Assembly: GCA_035370405.1 (NCBI GenBank)
Contig: DAOOVT010000015.1
Span: 1-12,164 of the forward strand
DNA: 12,164 nt
Direction of reading: 5' to 3'
Source of the DNA: UBA5232 sp035370405
GTDB lineage: Bacteria > Patescibacteriota > Dojkabacteria > SC72
Below are positions 1-5,885 of the stretch, in pieces. The position numbers and the translations under genes were made by a program. Below the pieces are notes generated by a model, which was not told the DNA's origin, did not search any database, and saw only the letters and a program-made list of their open reading frames with translations. How positions within the stretch are numbered: the stretch's first letter is position 1; the number at the start of each line of letters is the position of its first letter.

Positions 1-53
1 TCTCTTTTATCTATAACCTTGGTATTTTCACATTCACAAAAAGGACATTTCAT
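1..53 (-). CDS. nrdR: NrdR transcriptional repressor, N-terminal fragment (cut by window edge)
   Basis: Reading the minus strand from the ATG at 53 gives MKCPFCECENTKVIDKR before the left edge. This matches the start of NrdR, the ATP/dATP-sensing repressor of ribonucleotide reductase genes, whose N-terminal zinc ribbon begins MKCPFC and continues with a K/R-V-x-D-x-R stretch. The first zinc cysteine pair (C3, C6) is visible; the second pair and the ATP-cone would lie outside the window. The leader is very short and has no Shine-Dalgarno sequence. NrdR-box-like sites directly upstream support the identification independently. Only 17 residues are visible, so the identity rests on this motif plus the operator. 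What follows it in the operon cannot be seen. Confidence 0.85.
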   Translation of the reverse strand, partial: MKCPFCECENTKVIDKR

Positions 54-60
54 AATTAAA

Positions 61-76
61 ACACAATATATTGTAC
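61..76. promoter_or_regulatory. NrdR box 1 (operator)
   Basis: The sequence ACACAATATATTGTAC matches the published NrdR-box consensus acaCwAtATaTwGtgt at 14 of 16 positions; only the last two bases differ. It lies 8 bp upstream of the nrdR start codon and overlaps the predicted -10 element, as expected for a repressor site. Confidence 0.8.
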
Positions 77-97
77 TTGGTACATAAGGTACTACAA
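70..97 (-). promoter_or_regulatory. Predicted nrdR promoter
   Basis: On the minus strand, TTGTAG (92-97) and TACAAT (70-75) are separated by 16 bp. Transcription would start only about 10 nt before the nrdR ATG. Both elements are covered by the NrdR-like boxes, which fits autoregulation. Confidence 0.5.
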
Positions 98-107
98 CAG
101 GTAGTAC
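89..107. promoter_or_regulatory. NrdR box 2 (degenerate) within a perfect inverted repeat
   Basis: GTACTAC and GTAGTAC form a perfect 7-bp inverted repeat around a 5-nt spacer. The 16-mer at 92-107 starts exactly 31 bp from box 1 and matches the NrdR consensus at 10 of 16 positions, including the key C4, A6, T11 and G13. NrdR sites usually occur as pairs about three helical turns apart, so this is probably the second site. It overlaps the predicted -35 element of nrdR. It could instead be an unrelated operator. Confidence 0.55.
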
Positions 108-226
108 TGGTCAACAGCTTATAGCACAACAAAAATTAGTTATGTTTGTCAAATAGGCAAAGAAATACAAAACTGCCAATACTACAAGATAGTTAATATG
201 AAGAGGAAAAATATTTTAAAAAATAG

Positions 227-232
227 TATAAT
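227..232 (+). promoter_or_regulatory. -10 element for the 93-aa gene
   Basis: A perfect TATAAT lies 50 bp upstream of the start codon at 282. No good -35 hexamer is seen 16-18 bp upstream. The start would be near 239, giving a leader of about 43 nt that includes the boxA-like motif and the ribosome binding site. The rest of 54-226 is AT-rich and holds only the divergent nrdR control region. Confidence 0.5.
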
Positions 233-254
233 ACATAAGGAATATTAGAGAATG

Positions 255-263
255 GCTCGTTAA
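255..263 (+). promoter_or_regulatory. boxA-like element in leader of the 93-aa gene
   Basis: GCTCGTTAA matches the core of bacterial boxA (GCTCTTTAA) with one difference. It lies in the predicted 5' leader, 22 nt after the -10 hexamer and 7 nt before the AAGGAG ribosome binding site. BoxA RNA is bound by NusB-S10 (NusE) to make elongating RNA polymerase resistant to termination. Two further copies precede the 69-aa and 223-aa genes. Confidence 0.5.
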
Positions 264-281
264 ATCAAAAAAGGAGAAATT

Positions 282-563
282 ATGAGAATACTAGATTTTT
301 TGTTAATGTCCTTATTTCAGGACACAATGTATCTAGGGGAAGATGAAAGTACAGTAATTGTTGATATGAGCACAAATGACTTACATATAAACAATACTAT
401 GTATAATCAAATCCTTTTCCATTACTGCAAAGATGGTCATATAAAAAAATTGGATATAGAACCATTTACAATGATCGTCAAATTAAAAGTAGATGATGGA
501 AGTACTATGTACGAGTCTTATTCCATAGGTTTTGAAGAATTACTATGGAGGAAAATACTCTAA
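282..563 (+). CDS. Hypothetical 93-aa protein
   Basis: I do not recognise the family. The start is well supported: AAGGAG at 271-276, five bases before the ATG, with a TATAAT further upstream. The protein is soluble-looking and acidic, with no signal peptide or clear membrane segment (the first 12 residues are moderately hydrophobic). It has a single cysteine (Cys49, in HYCKDGHIKKLDIE) and alternating hydrophobic residues suggesting a small beta-rich fold. It is divergent from nrdR and followed after 8 nt by a long hairpin. It shares its leader layout (boxA-like motif, strong ribosome binding site) with the 69-aa and 223-aa genes, so the three may be controlled alike even though their products are unrelated. 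The ribosome binding site and promoter make a real gene likely; the function is unknown. Confidence 0.75.
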   Translation: MRILDFLLMSLFQDTMYLGEDESTVIVDMSTNDLHINNTMYNQILFHYCKDGHIKKLDIEPFTMIVKLKVDDGSTMYESYSIGFEELLWRKIL

Positions 564-571
564 CTGTTTCA

Positions 572-625
572 ATCAGAGGGAAAAACAATACCTTCTTTTT
601 AAAGATGTGCGTTTTTCTCTCTGAT
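572..625 (+). terminator. Nested hairpin after the 93-aa gene, possible terminator
   Basis: The arms 572-586 and 611-625 pair over 15 bp with one G-U wobble. Inside the 24-nt loop is a second small hairpin, TCTTT-TT-AAAGA (594-605). It begins 8 nt after the stop codon. No U-run follows; the 3' flank is pyrimidine-rich (CCTCTCC). It may terminate transcription, protect the 3' end, or control read-through into the nucleotidyltransferase at 661. The pairing is seen directly; the function is inferred. Confidence 0.55.
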
Positions 626-660
626 CCTCTCCATACTAAATAAATTTACCAACCTTTCCA

Positions 661-1155
661 ATGATTATATCCCTAAATGATTTTCAAAAGCTAAAAGATA
701 CTAAATTAAAGGATAAAACAATTGTTGCAACATCAGGTTTCTTTGATCCGATACATCCCGGTCATATCTCTTGTATTAGGGAATCAAAAAAATTTGGAGA
801 CATACTAGTTGTGATAGTTAATGGGGATAATCAATGCGTTACCAAAAAAGGAAAACCATTTATACCTGCGAAGGATAGGGCATATATAGTTGATAGTATA
901 AAGGATGTTGATTATGTCATAATATACGATCATGCTACGAAGTATGATTGCTGTGATGCCCTAGAAGCTATAAAACCTAATGTCTTCACTAAAGGTGGAG
1001 ATAGAGATACATCTAAAAAAGTTCCAGAAGCTGAAATTGTTGAAAAGTATGGTGGCATTGTAAAATACAATGTAGGCGACCCGAAAGTTTGGTCAAGCTC
1101 AGATTTTCTTAAAGATTGGGTAACCTTTTCTAATACAAATAACAAGAAAAGTTAA
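661..1155 (+). CDS. Cytidylyltransferase-family nucleotidyltransferase (RfaE domain II / TagD type)
   Basis: This is a small cytosolic enzyme that transfers a nucleotidyl group to a phosphorylated small molecule. The nucleotide-binding signature GFFDPIHPGH (residues 26-35, with the HxGH motif) is complete. KKGKPFIPAKDR (62-73), the following VDYVIIYD, KPNVFTKGGD (105-114), the PEAEIVEKYGG stretch and WSSSDF (144-149) follow the order seen in the adenylyltransferase domain of HldE/RfaE and its stand-alone relatives. The length of 164 aa is normal for a single-domain enzyme. The closest known activity is heptose-1-phosphate adenylyltransferase, but glycerol-3-phosphate or other sugar-phosphate substrates are possible; the substrate cannot be read from sequence. 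No Shine-Dalgarno precedes the ATG, so it may be leaderless or read through from upstream. It converges on trxB, with the two stop codons overlapping in a single TTAA. Confidence 0.88.
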   Translation: MIISLNDFQKLKDTKLKDKTIVATSGFFDPIHPGHISCIRESKKFGDILVVIVNGDNQCVTKKGKPFIPAKDRAYIVDSIKDVDYVIIYDHATKYDCCDALEAIKPNVFTKGGDRDTSKKVPEAEIVEKYGGIVKYNVGDPKVWSSSDFLKDWVTFSNTNNKKS

Positions 1156-2078
1156 TTTGCTTTCTCTTTTAAATATGCATAAACAGAGTTTGATGCAATA
1201 GCACCTTCTGATACTGCGCAAACAATCTGATGAAAGTAATTTGAATTTGTGGTGCAATCTCCTGAAGCCCACACTCCTTCGACATTTGTACGCTGTTCAT
1301 TATCCACTTTTATATATCCTTTCTTGTCTGTTTCTAATCCTAGCCTTTGAGCCACTAAATTATTTGGTTCACATCCAATCTCTACAAAGAGGCCGTCTAT
1401 GTCAATGTAACTTGATCCATTATATTCTTTTGACAGCTTAACCCTTTCGAGTCTATTCTCACCTTCCAATGAAGTTACTAATGTACTAAATATAATCTCA
1501 ACATTAGATTTTTTTGTTAATTCATTGATTAGTCTTGGTTCTGCTTTCAATTCAGTTCCCCTATATATTACATATACCTTCTTAGCTATATCCGAAAGCA
1601 TTAAAGCAGACATAACAGAAGCACTTCCTCCTCCAATCACTCCTGTTACTTTATTTTTGAAAAACATCGAATCACATGTAGCACAGTATGATAGTCCCTT
1701 TCCTAAATATTCGTCTTCTTTTGGTATCTTCAATTTACTTCTATCAGTCCCTGTAGCAACTACTATTGTTTTACATAACACCTCTTTGTTTGAATCTGTT
1801 TTAATTGAGAAAGTCCCATTTCTTTTTTCAATATTTACAACACTTTCCAGCAAGAACTCTGAGCCATTAATCTGTGCTTGCTCCTTGAATTTTGATGAAA
1901 GTTCAATACCAGAGATTTCATTATATCCAGGATAATTGGAAATAACATGAGCTTGAGTCATAGTTCCTCCTTGAAGCTTTCCAATTATTATATTTGATAG
2001 ATTATACCTCCCAGCATATATGCCTGCAGAGTAACCAGCAGGGCCAGAACCAATTATTGCCAAGTCATAAATCTTCAT
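1152..2078 (-). CDS. trxB: Thioredoxin-disulfide reductase (TrxB family)
   Basis: This FAD-dependent, two-domain oxidoreductase normally passes electrons from NADPH to thioredoxin. Numbered from the ATG at 2078 (308 aa), it has the FAD motif GSGPAG (10-15), the redox-active CATCD (C132, C135), the second nucleotide-binding GGGSAS (149-154) and the C-terminal FAD motif ASGDCT (271-276), followed by HQIVCAVSEGAIAS. Length fits the family. The usual NADPH 2'-phosphate motif HRRDxxRAE is altered to YRGTELKAE (172-180): one Arg is kept, one is lost and one is Lys, so cofactor preference is uncertain. The reading frame extends to an ATG at 2129, but the 17 extra residues are not conserved in the family, and a TATAAT lies within that extension, so I place the start at 2078 with a short leader. 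No thioredoxin gene is visible nearby. Confidence 0.88.
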   Translation of the reverse strand: MKIYDLAIIGSGPAGYSAGIYAGRYNLSNIIIGKLQGGTMTQAHVISNYPGYNEISGIELSSKFKEQAQINGSEFLLESVVNIEKRNGTFSIKTDSNKEVLCKTIVVATGTDRSKLKIPKEDEYLGKGLSYCATCDSMFFKNKVTGVIGGGSASVMSALMLSDIAKKVYVIYRGTELKAEPRLINELTKKSNVEIIFSTLVTSLEGENRLERVKLSKEYNGSSYIDIDGLFVEIGCEPNNLVAQRLGLETDKKGYIKVDNEQRTNVEGVWASGDCTTNSNYFHQIVCAVSEGAIASNSVYAYLKEKAN

Positions 2079-2097
2079 TTGCTTATTCGTATTAACA

Positions 2098-2103
2098 ATT
2101 ATA
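2098..2103 (-). promoter_or_regulatory. -10 element for trxB
   Basis: TATAAT on the minus strand lies 19 nt upstream of the chosen trxB ATG. The transcript would start about 13 nt before the start codon, leaving almost no leader and no Shine-Dalgarno. A -35 element is not convincing. This supports the shorter trxB start. Confidence 0.45.
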
Positions 2104-2142
2104 TATGGAAGTATACATGAAAAATTCATTTTGGGGGAAGGA

Positions 2143-2195
2143 CTCGGACGAGAAATACAAATTAAGGTTGAAAAACCAATACTTTCTCGTCCGAG
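2143..2195 (-). terminator. Nested hairpin after the 69-aa gene, possible terminator
   Basis: The arms CTCGGACGAGAAA and TTTCTCGTCCGAG (2143-2155 and 2183-2195) pair perfectly over 13 bp. The loop holds a second hairpin, minus-strand GGTT/AACC pairing at 2166-2177. It begins 10 nt after the stop codon of the 69-aa gene and lies upstream of trxB. It is GC-rich against an AT-rich background. No U-run follows on the minus strand; the flank is TCCTTCCCCC. Terminator or 3'-stabilising role is inferred. Confidence 0.6.
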
Positions 2196-2205
2196 CAGGA
2201 TATTA

Positions 2206-2415
2206 CTAACTTACAAGTCTTTCTATGGGAACTAATTTTCCATAGAAAAGAGTTTCTCCGTCTATGGTTTTTGAACCACAAATAAATTCTTTTTTTATCT
2301 GATCATCATCAGACTCAGAAAGAAACGGTTCACCAATATCGAAGATTGGAAAATTAAATGACCAATTCTCAGGGTCAAATTGCACCTCACATCTACACAA
2401 AACCTTTTTCAACAT
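2206..2415 (-). CDS. Hypothetical 69-aa protein
   Basis: I do not recognise the family. The start is supported by AAGGAG six bases upstream of the ATG and by a strong promoter further up. The protein begins MLKKVLCRCEVQFDP, so it has a CxC pair (C7, C9) and one further Cys (C46) that could bind a metal or form a disulfide. The rest is acidic and aromatic, with no membrane segment. It sits alone between map and trxB on the same strand, with its own promoter, a near-perfect boxA in the leader and a GC-rich nested hairpin after the stop. The expression signals make a real gene likely. Confidence 0.72.
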   Translation of the reverse strand: MLKKVLCRCEVQFDPENWSFNFPIFDIGEPFLSESDDDQIKKEFICGSKTIDGETLFYGKLVPIERLVS

Positions 2416-2442
2416 AATTTTCTCCTTTTGTTATTAATATCC

Positions 2443-2454
2443 TGTTAAAGAGCT
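2443..2454 (-). promoter_or_regulatory. boxA antitermination element in leader of the 69-aa gene
   Basis: The minus strand reads AGCTCTTTAACA, which differs from the E. coli rRNA-operon boxA (TGCTCTTTAACA) only at the first base. It starts about 21 nt after the -10 hexamer, in the predicted 5' leader. BoxA recruits NusB-S10 to RNA polymerase. This is the best of three boxA-like elements in the window, and it precedes a protein-coding gene rather than rRNA. Confidence 0.65.
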
Positions 2455-2475
2455 AAGGATATCTAATCCTATAGT

Positions 2476-2505
2476 ATTATACCATAATATCAGGAAATTA
2501 TGCAA
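2476..2505 (-). promoter_or_regulatory. Promoter of the 69-aa gene
   Basis: On the minus strand TTGCAT (2500-2505) and TATAAT (2476-2481) are separated by 18 bp, with an extended -10 (ATGGTATAAT). The -35 overlaps the last codons of map. The predicted leader is about 54 nt. The arrangement closely resembles the promoter at 5829-5857. Confidence 0.7.
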
Positions 2506-3262
2506 CAAAACCCCAATCAAACTGGTTAGTAAGTACAAGAGGTTGATTCTCTTTTACAATAACCATATATTCAAACATAACACTGTTACCGCCATGAATA
2601 GTTCTAGCCGTCCATCCATCTTTGTCTATCTTAATATCATCAATATCATCTACAACCTGACACTCAATACATATCACCATACCATCTTCTAAAAGTGTTC
2701 CCTTATGCCTTACTCCATAGGCAGGAATCTCTGGTTCATCATGCAGTGTCCTCCCTATGCCATGCCCTACAAACATACTCAACACATTGTATCCATTCCT
2801 TAATGCTTCTCTCTCCATCTCATATCCTAAATCACCAGTTCTGTTCCCAACTACCGCTTTTGAGACAGCATTTTCTACTGCATATCTTCCTGCATTCAAA
2901 AGCTTAGTGTTTTTTTCATTAGGGTCACCAACACTCCAAGTCCAACAATGATCGGTATATAGTTTGTGATATACAATTCCGAAATCGATTGACACTAAAT
3001 CACCTTTCTTCAATGGAATATCCTTAGGAATTCCATGCACAGGAACATCGTTTACACTAATACATGTACTCCAATTGTAACCTTGTACTCTTTTAAAAGC
3101 AGGATGAACTGAATTCTCAAAACAAAGTTCTTCAGCTCTCTTATCTATACCAGCAGGGGTATTTCCTTCCTTAACGAGAGTTCCTAACTCTTTTAATATA
3201 TTGGTAGAAATTTTTCCAGCTTCTATTAGTGTCTTTTCTTCATTTTCATTTTGAATAATCAT
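2498..3262 (-). CDS. map: Type I methionine aminopeptidase
   Basis: This cytosolic metalloprotease removes the initiator methionine from nascent proteins. Numbered from the ATG at 3262 (254 aa), the five metal ligands of the pita-bread fold are all present: D93 (SIDFG), D104 (YTDHCWTW), H167 (GHGIG), E200 (CIECQ) and E231 (MFEYMV). They are offset by a constant four residues from E. coli MetAP. The substrate-contacting H76 (VHGIP) and H174 (LHDEPEIP) are also present. Length is normal for type I without an N-terminal zinc extension. The frame also opens at a TTG at 3280, but a TATAAT ending six bases before the ATG at 3262 makes the ATG the better start, probably on a leaderless message. It follows eno and the helicase gene on the same strand and could also be read from their transcript. 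Confidence 0.95.
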   Translation of the reverse strand: MIIQNENEEKTLIEAGKISTNILKELGTLVKEGNTPAGIDKRAEELCFENSVHPAFKRVQGYNWSTCISVNDVPVHGIPKDIPLKKGDLVSIDFGIVYHKLYTDHCWTWSVGDPNEKNTKLLNAGRYAVENAVSKAVVGNRTGDLGYEMEREALRNGYNVLSMFVGHGIGRTLHDEPEIPAYGVRHKGTLLEDGMVICIECQVVDDIDDIKIDKDGWTARTIHGGNSVMFEYMVIVKENQPLVLTNQFDWGFVA

Positions 3263-3268
3263 TTGTCC

Positions 3269-3280
3269 ATTATATACCAA
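3269..3280 (-). promoter_or_regulatory. Internal promoter giving leaderless map mRNA
   Basis: The minus strand reads TTGGTATATAAT just after the helicase stop codon. It can serve as an extended -10 (TGG-TATATA) or as TATAAT six bases before the map ATG. Transcription would start at or within about two bases of the ATG. No clear -35 is seen. Confidence 0.45.
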
Positions 3281-3288
3281 TTCTCATA

Positions 3289-4455
3289 CTATTTCCCAAT
3301 GATATACAACTGAGATACAGCCCTTGTTACCCCAGTGTACAACCATCTTCTCCAAGTATCATCATCCATTTTGGGAAATCTTTCTTCAAAGAGAACAACT
3401 TTTTCGCATTGACTTCCCTGTGCCTTATGCACAGTAAGTGCATAACCGAAATCAAAATAATTAACATTTTGAATAATATCTGGAGTAGGGGAGATATTAT
3501 TAAAATGAGAAATATCTATATTTAAAAAATATATTTGATCTTCGCCATCAAACTGCACTTCTGTTTCATAATATGCCTTAGAACCCTTTCCCTCTGTCGT
3601 TATCGATACAATACTTCCTAGCATACCATTGTAAATTCCTTCATCATGATTATTCTTCAGACATATAACTCGATCTCCTGTCTGTGGTTTTGAAGATTCA
3701 AATTGTAACAGTTTTCTGACTTCTTTGTTTATCTGTATTCTAGTTCTATTATACCCTGTTAATACCATTAGATTTTGATTGTATGATGAAAATGTATCAG
3801 TAAGAAAATCCTGCACGTAATCATCATTTCTATCAAACTTTATCACAGTACTGCTATATTCTCTTACTGGAATATCTCCATATTCTCTGGCAATCCTAGA
3901 TATTTCAATAATTGGATTATTCTTTTCTTGCCTATAAATTTCTTCAAGCCTTAAAATTGGTTCACTCATTAGATTAAACTTACCCTCAATAGGGGGAAGT
4001 TGTCCATGATCTCCAACAGCAAGTATTCTTCTACCGAAGGACAAAAGATCATTCCATATATCCTCTGAAACCATTGATGCTTCATCTATTACTATTAAAT
4101 CGTATACAAAATCATCGTTCGATATTTTCGTCCATCCTAAAATTTTTCCTTTCTCATTGATAACAGGTTTGTATATTAAACCATGTATAGTACCAACATA
4201 ATCAGATATTTTTAATGATTTAGTTTCTAGCAGTTTCTTTTTAAGTACTAACGAAGCTTTCCCTGTATATGAGCAGTAGGCTATTCTCACATCATTATCC
4301 ATGTTATGCAGTAAATTATTCAAATACCCAAGCAGAGTAGTTTTCCCAGTACCCGCATATCCTCCTAATGTTATGTATTGAGATTTATTCCCTTTGTACC
4401 ACGATATAATATCTGCTATCACAGATGATTGATTTTTTGAAAGCTCAATTTTCAT
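3289..4455 (-). CDS. SF1B DNA helicase (RecD/Dda/Pif1-like)
   Basis: This is an ATP-driven 5'-3' type DNA helicase by family. Motifs occur in the expected order: Walker A GGYAGTGKT (31-39), Walker B VIDEAS (122-127), motif III GDHGQLPP (148-155), a motif IV-like GYNRTR (234-239), motif V/TVHKAQGSQ (341-349) and motif VI LYTGVTRA (372-379). At 388 aa it is a minimal enzyme, close in size to phage T4 Dda (about 440 aa) and lacking the N-terminal domains of RecD2. It begins only 7 nt after the eno stop and has no Shine-Dalgarno, so it is probably translated from the eno transcript. Dda-like helicases act at stalled forks and in recombination; the exact role here is unknown. No RecB or RecC partner is visible. 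Confidence 0.9.
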   Translation of the reverse strand: MKIELSKNQSSVIADIISWYKGNKSQYITLGGYAGTGKTTLLGYLNNLLHNMDNDVRIAYCSYTGKASLVLKKKLLETKSLKISDYVGTIHGLIYKPVINEKGKILGWTKISNDDFVYDLIVIDEASMVSEDIWNDLLSFGRRILAVGDHGQLPPIEGKFNLMSEPILRLEEIYRQEKNNPIIEISRIAREYGDIPVREYSSTVIKFDRNDDYVQDFLTDTFSSYNQNLMVLTGYNRTRIQINKEVRKLLQFESSKPQTGDRVICLKNNHDEGIYNGMLGSIVSITTEGKGSKAYYETEVQFDGEDQIYFLNIDISHFNNISPTPDIIQNVNYFDFGYALTVHKAQGSQCEKVVLFEERFPKMDDDTWRRWLYTGVTRAVSQLYIIGK

Positions 4456-4462
4456 AATATAT

Positions 4463-5728
4463 CTAAACAGGGTATGCTTTTTCTAATTCTCTTTCAATAC
4501 TCATCAATCTATTGTATTTAGCAACTCTTTCACCTCTACTCATAGATCCTGCTTTTATATAGTTTGTACAAGCTCCTACTGCAAAATCTGCTATAAATGT
4601 ATCGTCTGTCTCTCCAGATCTATGAGACATAATTGTTTTCATACCAGAGTTAGTAGCTAACTCTAGGGCATTCTTTGTTTCTGTAAAAGTTCCTATTTGA
4701 TTAGGCTTTATCAGTACAGCATTTGAAGCCTTTAATTCAATACCTTGTTTTAGCCTTATAACATTAGTAACATACAAATCATCTCCAACATTCAGAATTC
4801 TATTTCCATATGTTTCCTCAAATAGTTTAAAGCCATCCCAATCATCTTCTGCAAAGGCATCTTCTATGGAAATAATTGGATATTTTGATATCCATATACC
4901 ATACATTTGACAAAGCTCTTCTGATGACATAGTTTTGTTTTCGATCGATAGACTATATTTTCCATCTGCATAGAAATTACTTGCTGCACAATCAATCGCT
5001 AAGGAAATATCTGTTCCTAGTCTTAGATTTGAATCTATGATTGCTTGAGTCATCAATTCTAATGGTCTTTCATTACTTCCTAATGATGGGGCATATCCTC
5101 CTTCATCTCCAACCGTAGTAGAGTAACCAGCATTTTGCAAAATCTTCCCCAAATTATGAAAGCATTCACTTCCCCATTGTACAGCTTGTTGTACGCTGGC
5201 GGCTCCATTCGGAATAAACATATATTCCTGTATATCAGAAGAACCTTTGGCATGTTTTCCTCCATTTATGACATTTATCATGAGCTTTGGCATTTCTTTA
5301 ACTGTAAGGGAATTATTAAATATATCAGCTATGTATTTGTATAGTGGAATATTTTCTAATTCTGACAATGCTCTTACATACGCTAAGGATACAGAAAGTA
5401 TTGCGTTTGCCCCAAGATTGGATTTGTTTTCAGAGCCATCTAATTCAATTAAAATCCTATCACACTCCTCTATACTCCTTAATTCCTTTCCTACAAATAG
5501 TGGTGATATTTTTTCATTTACATTGGTAATTGCTTTCAGAACTCCTTGTCCCAGGTATCTAGAATTATCACCATCTCTTAATTCATGAGCCTCATATTTT
5601 CCTGTAGAAGCACCACTCGGAACACAGGCACTGACAATTTTTCCATTTTCTAACCATATATTGCATTTAATGGTTGGGTTTCCTCTGGAGTCTAGAATTT
5701 CTTCTGCATATAGTTTTGTTATCTTCAT
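4463..5728 (-). CDS. eno: Enolase (phosphopyruvate hydratase)
   Basis: Enolase interconverts 2-phosphoglycerate and phosphoenolpyruvate in glycolysis. The 421-aa protein is close to full bacterial length (about 430). Visible features are SGASTGKYEAHELRDGD (38-54), H159 in NGGKHA, the catalytic acid E209 (GDEGG), the Mg2+ ligands D246 (AIDCAAS), E289 (SIEDAFAEDDW) and D316 (GDDLYVTN), the catalytic base K341 (IKPNQIGT), and SHRSGET (368-374). All catalytic residues are intact. It heads a compact minus-strand run with the helicase and map. The ATG lacks a strong Shine-Dalgarno (only AAAGAAA precedes it). Confidence 0.97.
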   Translation of the reverse strand: MKITKLYAEEILDSRGNPTIKCNIWLENGKIVSACVPSGASTGKYEAHELRDGDNSRYLGQGVLKAITNVNEKISPLFVGKELRSIEECDRILIELDGSENKSNLGANAILSVSLAYVRALSELENIPLYKYIADIFNNSLTVKEMPKLMINVINGGKHAKGSSDIQEYMFIPNGAASVQQAVQWGSECFHNLGKILQNAGYSTTVGDEGGYAPSLGSNERPLELMTQAIIDSNLRLGTDISLAIDCAASNFYADGKYSLSIENKTMSSEELCQMYGIWISKYPIISIEDAFAEDDWDGFKLFEETYGNRILNVGDDLYVTNVIRLKQGIELKASNAVLIKPNQIGTFTETKNALELATNSGMKTIMSHRSGETDDTFIADFAVGACTNYIKAGSMSRGERVAKYNRLMSIERELEKAYPV

Positions 5729-5764
5729 TTTCTTTAATTTTTTAAGTTATTCTTAATATGTGTA

Positions 5765-5773
5765 AATATACCA
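5765..5773 (-). promoter_or_regulatory. Predicted extended -10 promoter for eno
   Basis: The minus strand carries TGGTATATT (extended -10, TGn plus TATATT), about 36 nt before the eno ATG. No good -35 is seen. The wider ATGGTATATT resembles the ATGGTATAAT of the promoters at 2476 and 5852. The surrounding 5729-5828 holds only AT-rich sequence and weak inverted repeats. Confidence 0.4.
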
Positions 5774-5828
5774 TATATATATAAATCCTACATAAGAATT
5801 TATTGCAACACATATGCGGCCCATAGTC

Positions 5829-5857
5829 TTGCATCTAAATCATAGTAATGGTATAAT
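5829..5857 (+). promoter_or_regulatory. Promoter of the 223-aa secreted protein gene
   Basis: TTGCAT (5829-5834) and TATAAT (5852-5857) are separated by 17 bp, with an extended -10 (ATGGTATAAT). Both hexamers and the extension are identical to the promoter of the 69-aa gene. Transcription would start near 5864, giving a leader of about 46 nt. Confidence 0.72.
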
Positions 5858-5885
5858 GTCGTCGTGCTAGTAAATATTGTTTGTT

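Noticed and set aside
2079..2129. N-terminal 17-residue extension of trxB starting at the ATG at 2129
   Set aside because: The family starts right at the MKIYDLAIIGSG segment, the extension has no conserved feature, and a TATAAT lies within it; 2078 is the better start.
3263..3280. TTG start for map giving a 260-aa protein
   Set aside because: The ATG at 3262 aligns with the usual MetAP start, and the TTG region coincides with an extended -10 element.
5247..5588. Plus-strand 113-codon frame opposite eno
   Set aside because: It is a shadow of a fully conserved enolase gene on the other strand.
5749..5815. Pairs of 7-8 bp inverted repeats (ATTCTTA/TAAGAAT and ATATGTGT/ACACATAT) around the eno promoter
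   Set aside because: They are short, AT-rich and interleaved in a way that does not form one coherent structure; chance is a fair explanation.
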